Position numbers and translations under genes: made by a program. Shown piece by piece: positions 5,805 to 12,863 of a DNA stretch of 17,228 nt. This stretch comes from JBDREF01 sp043820045 (GTDB lineage Bacteria > Planctomycetota > Phycisphaerae > Sedimentisphaerales > Anaerobacaceae): positions 1-17,228 of the forward strand of contig JBDREF010000237.1 in the NCBI GenBank assembly GCA_043820045.1, written 5' to 3'. Each line of letters starts with the position of its first letter. Positions within the stretch are counted from its first letter, which is position 1. The notes beneath the pieces are model-generated. The model searched no databases and was not told the DNA's origin. It worked only from the letters and a program-made list of their open reading frames with translations.

Positions 5805-6389
5805 TCAGCCATACTCGAAATTGAAAGTGCGGTCGTACGTACCGTCCTTGTTCTTGATACGCAGTTTCGGCGCCTGCGGTCTGGAGCCGTTGCGAGTCGC
5901 TTCTATATACTCATCGAGCCGCCCCCGAAGCGCATAATTGAAATAATAGACTGAGCCGCCCTTTGTTGCCTGCGGCGTGCAGATAACCGGCTCGCCTAAA
6001 TCCAGTCGGGTCGCCCCGCTCTCGCTGACTTCGAAGGTACCTTCGTTACCGAAATACTGCCCCGACAACGCCCACGTGTTGCCCTGGTCGTCCTTGCGCT
6101 CGGTCCTCCAGAGCCGGATACGGTACTTTCCCACGGGCAGTTGCCCGGTTCCGTTCTTCGGCGCGATCGTGACAAGCCCTTTGTCGCCTTCGGCGGCGAA
6201 CCGAGCGATCGTTTCCGGCAGTTCGACCGACCCGTAAACCGCGTTCTCCCCTGCCGCTGAGGTTGCGAGTTCTCCGTTTTGGGAAATTTCAGTTCTGTCC
6301 GCAGCCTGTTTTGTCAGGACGAACGCAACCACTACAAGGGCCGCCAGACCGCCTCCAACAGCAAGCCAAAGGTGATTCTTGTTTTGCAT
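5805..6389 (-). CDS. Membrane-anchored protein with an extracytoplasmic domain, unknown function
   Basis: This is a 194-residue protein I do not recognise. Residues 7-26 form one hydrophobic segment after a short polar N-terminus, which fits an uncleaved signal anchor with the remainder outside the cytoplasm. A Ser/Ala/Gly-rich linker (about 27-50) is followed by a domain rich in alternating hydrophobic and polar residues, suggesting a small beta-sandwich. Its recognisable pieces are Leu-Pro-Val-Gly-Lys-Tyr-Arg-Ile-Arg-Leu (about 88-97), Gly-Thr-Phe-Glu-Val-Ser and Leu-Gly-Glu-Pro, a pattern seen in carboxypeptidase-regulatory or transthyretin-like domains. The protein ends Phe-Asn-Phe-Glu-Tyr-Gly. 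The ATG is supported by GAGGTG at 6395-6400 with 5 nt spacing. It is transcribed towards the pseudopilin array, with no obvious functional link. Confidence 0.75.
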   Translation of the reverse strand: MQNKNHLWLAVGGGLAALVVVAFVLTKQAADRTEISQNGELATSAAGENAVYGSVELPETIARFAAEGDKGLVTIAPKNGTGQLPVGKYRIRLWRTERKDDQGNTWALSGQYFGNEGTFEVSESGATRLDLGEPVICTPQATKGGSVYYFNYALRGRLDEYIEATRNGSRPQAPKLRIKNKDGTYDRTFNFEYG

Positions 6390-6466
6390 AAGTACACCTC
6401 ATCTCATGCCAACTCTTCCAACTGCGCTGATGCTGCTCAAGCAGGCAATACGCAGCTTCCATAAAG

Positions 6467-6495
6467 ATGCTACAGGATTACCGCGTGTCCTGCAA
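6467..6495 (-). promoter_or_regulatory. Candidate promoter for the membrane-anchored protein
   Basis: On the - strand, TTGCAG (6490-6495) and TAGCAT (6467-6472) are separated by 17 nt, each matching 4 of 6 consensus positions. It lies about 80 nt upstream of the start at 6389. The support is the spacing and position only. Confidence 0.3.
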
Positions 6496-6616
6496 TATTT
6501 TATTCTCGGCAAGTTCGTGGATAATGTTTGGCGCGTGATGCTCGGTGAGGAGCCGGGAAGGGACGGCCCCTGGGGCCAGGCCCGGCAGTGCGGGAAGATG
6601 GGATCGAGAGAGTCTT

Positions 6617-6814
6617 CTAATTATTCGGCCTGGCGTTTATTAACGCGGCCAGAAGGAGATGCCTCAATCTGTCAACTGTGAGGTTGTTGAGGTAATCGTC
6701 TGTGAAATCAAACTTGAATCGGCCTCTGAAATTTCTGATTCGCCTCTTGAGTTCGTTTCTGTTCAGAGCGGCAATCGACGTTGCTTCTCTCTCAAAATAC
6801 CGTTTCGCAGCCAT
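6617..6814 (-). CDS. Small basic protein, unknown function
   Basis: This is a 65-residue, strongly basic protein. The N-terminal half is an amphipathic, Arg/Lys-rich stretch (Asn-Glu-Leu-Lys-Arg-Arg-Ile-Arg-Asn-Phe, about 20-29). Then come Phe-Asp-Phe-Thr-Asp-Asp-Tyr-Leu and a predicted helix with Asp-Arg-Leu-Arg-His-Leu-Leu-Leu-Ala-Ala-Leu. The ordered composition makes a chance frame unlikely. AAAGG at 6823-6827 lies 8 nt before the ATG. I do not recognise a named family. Binding to nucleic acid or a partner protein through the basic helix is possible, but nothing here proves it. It lies on the same strand as the membrane protein at 5805-6389, 227 nt upstream of it, and diverges from queA. 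Confidence 0.6.
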   Translation of the reverse strand: MAAKRYFEREATSIAALNRNELKRRIRNFRGRFKFDFTDDYLNNLTVDRLRHLLLAALINARPNN

Positions 6815-7134
6815 CCCCGTAACCTTTGAAAAGCAGATTCTTACAAGTTGGATTCATGTCAACCATATCGTCCCCGGAACCCGGCAACTTCCGCAGGAAA
6901 TCAGAGATGGTTCGGCAAGCCATTGAGTAGGGCTTGTTGAAAGACGCACGATTGCTTCGTCGCGACTAACCCCACAACGACAAAAAATGCGTTTTCAAGT
7001 TATTGAGAGCGATTCGAAGAATCACGCGGCTTCTCTCAATACTTTAGATTGGAAATTCTTCAACGGGCTCAACTGGGCTGTTTTCGAAGCAATTTTTTTT
7101 TGTCATTTCGCGGGCGGTCTGATAACGTTTGGCT
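6815..7134. other. Divergent intergenic region before queA
   Basis: These 320 bases separate the small - strand gene from queA. A TTGACA on the - strand (6857-6862) could be the -35 of the small gene, but no good -10 follows. Around 7004-7040 there is a nested inverted repeat, GAGAG and GATTC on the left and GAATC and CTCTC on the right. The right end holds the queA promoter candidate, including a run of nine to ten Ts (7092-7101) just upstream of its -35. I see no protein or known RNA gene here. Confidence 0.5.
7100..7128 (+). promoter_or_regulatory. Candidate queA promoter, close to the start codon
   Basis: TTGTCA (7100-7105, 5 of 6) and TAACGT (7123-7128, 3 of 6) are 17 nt apart, and TGA directly before the -10 gives an extended -10. 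The T-run upstream of the -35 could act as an UP-like element. The predicted transcription start would fall at or within a base or two of the ATG at 7135, implying a leaderless message. Confidence 0.38.
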
Positions 7135-8181
7135 ATGAAGACAGAGAAGCTCAATTACGACTTGCCGGCCGAATTGATTGCCCAGAAGCCCCTGTCTGTC
7201 CGAAGCGACTCGCGGCTTCTCGTTCTCAATCGCGCAAGCGGCGATATCTCGGACAGCCGGTTCTGCCGGCTCGGCGATTTTCTGCGGCCGGACGATTGCC
7301 TTGTGCTCAACGATACGAAAGTCCTGCCGGCCCGCTTTTTCGCCCGGCGGCAGACCGGCGGGAAGCTCGAAGGGTTGTTTCTCAGTGAAGACGCCGACGG
7401 CATCTGGACGGTATATCTAAAGGGCGCCCGCAAACTAAAGCCGGGCGATGAGTTCTACCTGAAAGACACACAGAAAGCCGATTGCTGCACAGCCGTGCTT
7501 ATCGAGAAGACGGGCGAAGGCAAGTGCCGCATCGAGTTGAAGACCGATATGGATACCCGGAGCATCCTTGAGAAGATCGGTTTTCCGCCGTTACCTCCGT
7601 ATATCAAGCGGGACGACGATTCGACCACGGCGGAGGAAGACAGGCTGCGGTATCAAACTGTTTACGCTCGCAAAGCCGGGGCCGTCGCTGCTCCCACCGC
7701 CGGGCTGCACTTCACAGAGCCGCTGATGGAACAGCTCAAAGAGGGCGGCATTCGCTTTGCGTATATCACTCTGCACGTCGGAGCGGGGACATTCAAGCCG
7801 GTGACTGCCGAAGAACTTGAAGACCACCAAATCCACCAGGAACAGTTCAGCATCGACGAAGAAAATGCGGATATCATAAACGCCGCGAAAAGCAAGGGGC
7901 GAATCATCCCCGTCGGCACAACTTCAACGCGCGTCTTAGAAACAGTATCCTGTGGCCGTCAGATCGAGGCGACCAGCGGAACGACGGAACTATTCATCAC
8001 CCCCGGCTATCAATTCAAGATGACCGACGCCCTGATCACGAATTTTCACCTGCCCAGGTCCTCCCTTCTGGCGCTTGTTGCGGCCTTCGCAGGGCTGGAA
8101 AACATCCTCGCCGCCTACCATCATGCTATCGAGCAGCGCTACCGCTTCTACTCCTATGGCGACGCAATGCTCATTCTCTGA
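7135..8181 (+). CDS. queA: S-adenosylmethionine:tRNA ribosyltransferase-isomerase QueA
   Basis: QueA transfers and isomerises the ribosyl part of S-adenosylmethionine onto 7-aminomethyl-7-deazaguanine in tRNA, making epoxyqueuosine at the wobble position 34 of GUN-anticodon tRNAs. The 348-residue product has the family's usual length and its landmarks in order: Tyr-Asp-Leu-Pro with Ile-Ala-Gln near the N-terminus, a Leu-Val-Leu-Asn-Asp-Thr-Lys-Val block with Pro-Ala-Arg-Phe, Pro-Pro-Tyr-Ile, Ala-Gly-Leu-His-Phe-Thr, His-Val-Gly-x-Gly-Thr-Phe, Thr-Thr-Ser-Thr-Arg, Thr-Asn-Phe-His-Leu-Pro-x-Ser-Ser-Leu and a C-terminal Tyr-Arg-Phe-Tyr-Ser-Tyr-Gly-Asp. I chose ATG 7135 over an in-frame TTG at 7129 because family members start with this short Met-Lys-x lead. 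There is no Shine-Dalgarno sequence at the usual distance. No other queuosine gene is adjacent. The protein is cytoplasmic. Confidence 0.95.
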   Translation: MKTEKLNYDLPAELIAQKPLSVRSDSRLLVLNRASGDISDSRFCRLGDFLRPDDCLVLNDTKVLPARFFARRQTGGKLEGLFLSEDADGIWTVYLKGARKLKPGDEFYLKDTQKADCCTAVLIEKTGEGKCRIELKTDMDTRSILEKIGFPPLPPYIKRDDDSTTAEEDRLRYQTVYARKAGAVAAPTAGLHFTEPLMEQLKEGGIRFAYITLHVGAGTFKPVTAEELEDHQIHQEQFSIDEENADIINAAKSKGRIIPVGTTSTRVLETVSCGRQIEATSGTTELFITPGYQFKMTDALITNFHLPRSSLLALVAAFAGLENILAAYHHAIEQRYRFYSYGDAMLIL

Positions 8182-8206
8182 GCCTACAGGATTCTCCTCG
8201 CCATGT

Positions 8207-8261
8207 GTAGGGTGGGGCTCGCCCCACCATTTTTTGATCGGTGGGCCAAGGCCCACCCTAC
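8207..8261. repeat. Double-hairpin repeat (GTAGGGTGGG type)
   Basis: Outer arms GTAGGGTGGG (8207-8216) and CCCACCCTAC (8252-8261) are exact inverted copies. Inside are two GC-rich hairpins: GGTGGGG/CCCCACC (8211-8217/8222-8228) and GGTGGGCC/GGCCCACC (8240-8247/8250-8257). This architecture resembles the extragenic palindromic repeats found between genes in many environmental bacterial genomes. It lies 25 nt after queA. Confidence 0.65.
8211..8236 (+). terminator. Likely queA terminator (first hairpin of the repeat)
   Basis: The 7-bp GC-rich hairpin at 8211-8228 with a 4-nt loop is followed by A and six Ts (8231-8236), which fits an intrinsic terminator 30 nt downstream of the queA stop. Confidence 0.5.
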
Positions 8262-8384
8262 CTTCTCTGATTCTCTGAGATTGGAGCAACAATGGACGAG
8301 GGGGACTATTCCCTCATCCCTAAGGGACAGGGGCGACAGGAGCGCCAGACCCTGCCCACACTCCTGACGGCCTCAAAATGCTCG

Positions 8385-8412
8385 TAGTCCTTTTGATTAG
8401 TCAAAAGGACTA
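8385..8412. repeat. Perfect 12-bp palindrome between convergent genes
   Basis: TAGTCCTTTTGA (8385-8396) and TCAAAAGGACTA (8401-8412) are perfect inverted copies around a TTAG loop, extendable by a G-U and a C-G pair. It lies between queA and the convergent acyltransferase gene, 55 nt past the latter's stop. No T-run flanks it, so a roadblock, mRNA-end structure or dispersed repeat is as likely as a terminator. Confidence 0.55.
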
Positions 8413-8467
8413 TGAACCTCCGCTCAACGGGAAACACTGTCTTTCGTGTCCACTGGAAACCTCGGCG

Positions 8468-9658
8468 TTACAAGATTCTTCTCGCCGGCGGCAGCTTTCT
8501 AATGACATTCGCGACGGCAAAACACAAAGGCACCGAAATCGCCACGGCCAGGGCGAACTTCACAAGGGGATACAGACTGATATTCCTTATAGCGAGTGCC
8601 ACGAGAATGATGACTGGGCCGTGTATGATATACGCCGTATATGCGCTCGCGGACATTGCCGCCGTCAGCTTTCCCTGGCGATTGAGCCATTTGTGAAACA
8701 GGGCTGGCAGAGCGACAATCAGGGCCACGCCGGTAAACTGCTCCCAGAGGGCGTAGCCGAGGCACTGCCAGTGAAAGCCGCCCGCAAACTTAGTGATGTC
8801 TCCTGTGGGCGCCCCTCCCGCGACGAACAGGATGGGAAAAAAGACGAAGACAGATGTCACGGCCATGAAAAGCCAGAATCGTCCCATCGCATCCGGAATC
8901 CGCGTCAGCCAGTTGCATCGATAGGCGACAATTCCGACGATGAACATGCAGATATACTGCGGGAAGAAGGGAAACTGAAAATTCAAAGGTCCGAAACTCC
9001 AGCCGAGGGGCAGCCATATCCGTACGATGAAGCTGACGACTCCCAACGCAAGAGCAAAGAACAGAGGACAGAGAACAGAAGACAGAGAACAGACTTCTGA
9101 CTTCTCGTCTGCCGGCGCGATCTTGGGGTCAGAGGGGCCATGCCCAAAGGCTGCGCCTTTGAGCCTGCCACCCAACGCACGCCACAGGGCGTAACAGACC
9201 GCGAAAATCAACAGGGCTTCGACAAACCACAGAGGGCCGGTGCCGATGTGAAACCCGCTGTAGTACCGCCCCAGGTAGCCGACGTACGAACCGGCGGACC
9301 CCCACGCGCCGACCTTGATAAGCGGGTAAGCAACAAGCGGGCCGATGAGAAAATCGTAACACAGCATTGGAATGCCCAGGCGAAGCAGCCGGTCTTTGAG
9401 AAACAGCCGTGGTCCTTTGCGGTCGTAGGAGCCGGGCGTGAAGTAGCCCGCTATCATGAAGAACAGGCCCATCGAAAAGGACTGGACTGTTGCGTTGTGC
9501 CAGCAGAGCGCGACAAACGATACGGCGTCCGGCTCCACAACCTCCTTGTAATACCATGAACCTGCCCCGCCGTAGGTTATGGACAGGTGGATCATGGCCA
9601 CCAGCGCAATGAGGAGGATTCTCAGATTGTCGATGAACAGCAGCCGATTTTTTTCCAT
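8468..9658 (-). CDS. Multispanning membrane acyltransferase, acyltransferase-3 / OpgC-like
   Basis: This is a 396-residue integral membrane protein with about ten hydrophobic segments. The N-terminus has the family pattern: Phe-Ile-Asp-Asn-Leu-Arg, a first helix and His24, followed by a Phe-Phe-Met-Ile-Ala-Gly segment near 66-71 and Arg-Leu-x-Arg-Leu-Gly-Ile-Pro near 90-97. The C-terminal Tyr-Ile-Ile-His-Gly-Pro is also typical. Members acylate or succinylate glycans, lipids or antibiotics on the membrane, using His as a likely catalytic residue; OpgC and related proteins act on osmoregulated glucans. The substrate here is unknown. Residues about 185-200, between predicted membrane helices, are encoded by a short tandem repeat that looks foreign to the family. 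No clear Shine-Dalgarno sequence precedes the ATG. The gene stands alone, 254 nt downstream of xylA on the same strand. Confidence 0.82.
   Translation of the reverse strand: MEKNRLLFIDNLRILLIALVAMIHLSITYGGAGSWYYKEVVEPDAVSFVALCWHNATVQSFSMGLFFMIAGYFTPGSYDRKGPRLFLKDRLLRLGIPMLCYDFLIGPLVAYPLIKVGAWGSAGSYVGYLGRYYSGFHIGTGPLWFVEALLIFAVCYALWRALGGRLKGAAFGHGPSDPKIAPADEKSEVCSLSSVLCPLFFALALGVVSFIVRIWLPLGWSFGPLNFQFPFFPQYICMFIVGIVAYRCNWLTRIPDAMGRFWLFMAVTSVFVFFPILFVAGGAPTGDITKFAGGFHWQCLGYALWEQFTGVALIVALPALFHKWLNRQGKLTAAMSASAYTAYIIHGPVIILVALAIRNISLYPLVKFALAVAISVPLCFAVANVIRKLPPARRIL
9059..9094. repeat. 14-bp-period tandem repeat inside the acyltransferase gene
   Basis: GAACAGAGGACAGA (9059-9072) is followed by GAACAGAAGACAGA (9073-9086) and a third partial copy (9087-9094). 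A related TTCTGACTTCT sequence follows. A period of 14 is not a multiple of three, so the copies are read in different frames, which argues against a repeat that arose by selection on the protein. Confidence 0.7.
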
Positions 9659-9912
9659 ATCACACAGCGAGGCAGGAGTCTCGATAGTTCGTTCTTACAC
9701 CTTGGGTTTCTCTATGGGCCAGGGAAGCACATCGCAGCGCTTCGCCGACTATAGCTGAATAGGAAACATTTCTTTCAATTCAACTCACTTTGGACGACGC
9801 CATCTATTCGTTGTGATCGGTGGACTCATATATTCTCACGATTTCCATTATTTCGAGAGTAGCGCCACACGGACGACCGTTGCGCCGCCCGACACAGATT
9901 GACAGACGTAGT

Positions 9913-11223
9913 TCAGATGTAATCGTTTAGCAGGTTTTCGAGTAACTCCTGGCGACCGCTTCGAAGCTCCGGCTCGCCATTTTCAAGAATGTAAGCCTCA
10001 AGCTCCTCAAATCCAACCTGCCTGCCTCTGATCTTAGACCCAAGTTCCTGATTCCAACCGCTATAGCGCTGCTCAACAGCGTTCTGGAAGGTTTTATCTT
10101 CGATTATCTTTGCGGCGTTTTTCAGCCCCCTGGCAAAAACATCCATCGCACCTATATGACCGTAGAAAAGGTCGATTGGGTCTATTGATTGACGTCTCAC
10201 ATGCGCATCGAAATTGAGGCCACCGGTCGTAAAACCACCGCCTTTGAGAATTATGTACATAGCGAGCGTTGTTTCGTAGACGTTGTTTGGAAACTGATCC
10301 GTATCCCAGCCCAGAAGCATGTCGCCTCGGTTGGCATCAACCGAGCCGAGTATGCCGTTGGCCACACAAAATGCCAGCTCGTGACAGAAATCGTGTCCGG
10401 CCAGAGTGGCGTGGTTGGCCTCGATGTTCAATTTGAAGTCTTCGACCAGATTATACTTCTGCAAAAAGGCGTAACAACTGCCTGCGTCGGAATCATACTG
10501 ATGCTTCGTCGGCTCCTTGGGTTTCGGCTCAATGTAAAACTGGCCTTTGAAGCCAATCTTCTTCTTATAATCAACCGCCATCTGCAGAAGCAAAGCCATG
10601 TGGTCCAGCTCACGCTTCATATCGGTATTGAGCAGCGTATCGTAACCTTCACGTCCGCCCCAGAAGACATAACCCTCTCCACCAAGTTCTTTTGTTATCT
10701 CGATGGCTTTCTTGATCTGGCTGGCCGCATATGCGAAAACCTCCGGCGACGGATTTGTGCCCGCACCGGCCATGAACCGACGGTGCGAGAAGGCGTTCGT
10801 CGTACCCCAGAGAAGCTTCACTCCGGTGTCGGCCTGAAGTTTCTTGGCTTTCTCTGCAATCTTGTCGAGACGCCTATTGGTCTCAGCTAAGTCGTCCGCC
10901 TCGGGGGCAATGTCCCTGTCGTGAAAGCACCAGAAACCAACACCCAACTTGGTAAAGAACTCGAAGGCTGCGTCCATAGTCATATCCGCAATTTCCATCG
11001 GATCAGATGAGTCGTTGTAGTCGCGAATGATAGTGCCGCCTCCAAACTGGTCCGCACCAAGGTTCTTGAAGGTGTGCCAGTAGCAGACCGCGAAACGCAG
11101 ATGTTCCGCCATCGTCTTGCCAAGCACAACCTCATCCGGATCATAACGCTTAAATGCGAGAGGATTCTTTGAGTCAGGTCCCTCGTATTTTATCTGTTTC
11201 ACATTGGGAAAATATTCCGCCAT
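9913..11223 (-). CDS. xylA: Xylose isomerase XylA
   Basis: XylA converts D-xylose to D-xylulose in the cytoplasm with two divalent metal ions. The 436-residue length is that of the long (class II) isomerases. His101 and Asp104 sit in Cys-Phe-His-Asp-Arg-Asp. The metal ligands appear as Glu232 (Ile-Glu-Pro-Lys-Pro), Glu268 and His271 (Ile-Glu-Ala-Asn-His), Asp296 (Ser-Val-Asp-Ala-Asn), Asp307 and Asp309 (Trp-Asp-Thr-Asp), and Asp339 (Asn-Phe-Asp-Ala). As I recall, these are the same residue numbers as in the E. coli enzyme. Trp-Gly-Gly-Arg-Glu-Gly-Tyr (188-194) is the other family signature. The ATG has AAGGAG at 11233-11238, 9 nt upstream. It follows xylB by 50 nt on the same strand and is most likely cotranscribed with it. 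No obvious terminator is visible after it. The identification is firm. Confidence 0.97.
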   Translation of the reverse strand: MAEYFPNVKQIKYEGPDSKNPLAFKRYDPDEVVLGKTMAEHLRFAVCYWHTFKNLGADQFGGGTIIRDYNDSSDPMEIADMTMDAAFEFFTKLGVGFWCFHDRDIAPEADDLAETNRRLDKIAEKAKKLQADTGVKLLWGTTNAFSHRRFMAGAGTNPSPEVFAYAASQIKKAIEITKELGGEGYVFWGGREGYDTLLNTDMKRELDHMALLLQMAVDYKKKIGFKGQFYIEPKPKEPTKHQYDSDAGSCYAFLQKYNLVEDFKLNIEANHATLAGHDFCHELAFCVANGILGSVDANRGDMLLGWDTDQFPNNVYETTLAMYIILKGGGFTTGGLNFDAHVRRQSIDPIDLFYGHIGAMDVFARGLKNAAKIIEDKTFQNAVEQRYSGWNQELGSKIRGRQVGFEELEAYILENGEPELRSGRQELLENLLNDYI

Positions 11224-11273
11224 TTCTTGCCACTCCTTTCTCCTGTCTCCTGTTTCACTTTACGAGACCCGGT

Positions 11274-12770
11274 TTACTCTCTCAATTGCTCATCCAAAAC
11301 GTTTTTCCATGTTTCATACGCTTGCCGGTATGCGGAAGCGAGTTTTTCATTAGGCTCAATAGTCCTGACCGGCTCCAGGCCGGCGAAGGCGTCATCGGGG
11401 CCTTTGTAGATGCCGGCGCCGATGCCCGCTCCGCGTGCGGCGCCCTGCGAGCCGTCGGTGTTGTATAGTTCCACCGTCGCTTCGGTTACGGTCGCAAAAG
11501 CCTCTGCGAACAGCGGGCTGAGGAACATGTTGGCGTTGCCCGCCTTGACGGTGGTTAGTTTTATCCCCATGTCGCGCATTATCCCGAGGCCGTAGTTGAG
11601 CGCGAAGACGATGCCCTCCTGAGCGGCCCGCAGGAAATGGGCCTTCTTGTGCACGTTGAAATTCCATCCATGGACCGATGCACCGATATTGCGGTTCTCC
11701 AGAGTCCTCTCGGCCCCGTTGCCGTATGGGAGTATGACCAGTCCGGCTGCGCCGACGGGCGCCTGTGCGGCCAGTTCGTTCATCTGCTCGTAATCCAAAC
11801 CGTCGCCCGCGACGAAATTGTGTTTGAGCCAACTGTTGAGAATGCCCGTTCCGTTGAGGCATAACAGGACGCCGTATCGCGGATTGTCCGCGGAATGGTT
11901 GACGTGCACGAATACGTTCACGCGCGAGCGAGGGTCGTAGTTTTTCTGGTCGCCGACTCCATAGACTACCCCGGACGTCCCCGCCGTTACGGCCACCTCG
12001 CCCGGCTGCAACACGCTCAGCGAGAGGGCATTGTTGGGCTGGTCGCCCGCTCGGTAGCTCACCACGGTCCCGGCGGCAAGGCCGAGTTCTCTCGCAGCCT
12101 CTTTTGTCAATTCGCCTTGGATAGAGAACGTCGGGACCGTTTCGGCGATAAGGTCGCCGGAGATGCCGTAGTTGTCGAGCACGAAGTCGGCTAACTCATC
12201 GCCTTCGAAATCCCACATGATCCCTTCCGAGAGCCCCGAAGGCGTGGTTCTTATCTCACCGGTCATCTTCATTGCGATATAGTCGCCGGGCAGCATCATC
12301 TTGTGAATCTTCGAGTAAACATCCGGCTCGTTTTCCATCACCCACTTTAGTTTCGACGCTGTGAAGTTGCCCGGCAGGTTGAACAGGCGCTTGAGGCACT
12401 TTTCTTCGCCGATTGTCCCCGCCGCCTGCTCTCCTATCTGAACCGCCCTGCTGTCGCACCAGATTATCGAGGGCCTCAATACCTGCTTGTTCTTGTCCAC
12501 GACAACGAGGCCGTGCATCTGATAAGAAATGCCGATTGCCCGCACGTCGCCGGCGTCGAATTCGGCCTTAGCCTTAATTTTCTGCGTGGCGGTTTTGACG
12601 TGCTCCCACCACGTGGAAGGTTGCTGCTCGGCCCAGCCTATTTCTTTCGCGATGATGTCCAGCTCCTTCTCGGGCGAAGTCGCCGCCGCCAGAACCTTGC
12701 CCGTCTCGACCTCCATCAGCGTGGCCTTTACCGACGAGCTTCCAACGTCATATCCCAATAACAATGCCAT
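11274..12770 (-). CDS. xylB: Xylulokinase XylB
   Basis: XylB phosphorylates D-xylulose to D-xylulose 5-phosphate with ATP, feeding the pentose phosphate pathway. The 498-residue protein is a complete FGGY-family kinase. Its parts are Asp8 in Gly-Tyr-Asp-Val-Gly-Ser-Ser-Ser (phosphate-binding loop), the xylulokinase-type Gln-Met-His-Gly-Leu (84-88), Trp-Cys-Asp-Ser-Arg (104-108), the probable catalytic Asp243 in Ala-Gly-Asp-Gln, the ATP-site Thr-Ala-Gly-Thr-Ser-Gly, and Gly-Ala-Ala-Arg-Gly-Ala-Gly near the C-terminus. The Met-His-Gly loop and linkage to xylA favour xylulose over glycerol or gluconate. AAGGA at 12778-12782 lies 7 nt before the ATG. It is the first gene of a xylB-xylA unit with its own promoter at 12821-12848. 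No xylose repressor or transporter is visible nearby. Confidence 0.95.
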   Translation of the reverse strand: MALLLGYDVGSSSVKATLMEVETGKVLAAATSPEKELDIIAKEIGWAEQQPSTWWEHVKTATQKIKAKAEFDAGDVRAIGISYQMHGLVVVDKNKQVLRPSIIWCDSRAVQIGEQAAGTIGEEKCLKRLFNLPGNFTASKLKWVMENEPDVYSKIHKMMLPGDYIAMKMTGEIRTTPSGLSEGIMWDFEGDELADFVLDNYGISGDLIAETVPTFSIQGELTKEAARELGLAAGTVVSYRAGDQPNNALSLSVLQPGEVAVTAGTSGVVYGVGDQKNYDPRSRVNVFVHVNHSADNPRYGVLLCLNGTGILNSWLKHNFVAGDGLDYEQMNELAAQAPVGAAGLVILPYGNGAERTLENRNIGASVHGWNFNVHKKAHFLRAAQEGIVFALNYGLGIMRDMGIKLTTVKAGNANMFLSPLFAEAFATVTEATVELYNTDGSQGAARGAGIGAGIYKGPDDAFAGLEPVRTIEPNEKLASAYRQAYETWKNVLDEQLRE

Positions 12771-12820
12771 TTAGCTATCCTTCTTTCGTCCTCGTTTTGC
12801 CCACGCTGCCAATGCGACTC

Positions 12821-12848
12821 ATCATAGTCATCGACGGCCGATTGTCAA
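12821..12848 (-). promoter_or_regulatory. Promoter of xylBA
   Basis: On the - strand, a perfect TTGACA (12843-12848) and TATGAT (12821-12826, 5 of 6) are 16 nt apart, the best promoter match in the window. It lies in the gap between the SGSH-like sulfatase and xylB and predicts a 5' leader of about 44 nt. An imperfect GGCC-based inverted repeat flanks the -35 (about 12834-12861), a possible but unproven operator. Confidence 0.62.
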
Positions 12849-12863
12849 GTTTTGGCCGGTCTT

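Noticed and set aside
8378..9100. 240-codon + strand open frame opposite the acyltransferase
   Set aside because: Its sequence is highly charged and low-complexity, it starts in the intergenic repeat region, and the opposite strand encodes a convincing membrane protein.
9659..9912. Search for a xylA terminator or an acyltransferase promoter in the gap
   Set aside because: An imperfect CGC-ACGG/CCGT-GCG pairing lacks a T-run, and no -35/-10 pair with acceptable spacing and match was found on the - strand.
10189..10890. 233-codon + strand open frame opposite xylA
   Set aside because: The opposite strand carries all xylose isomerase active-site residues, so this frame is a by-product of codon bias.
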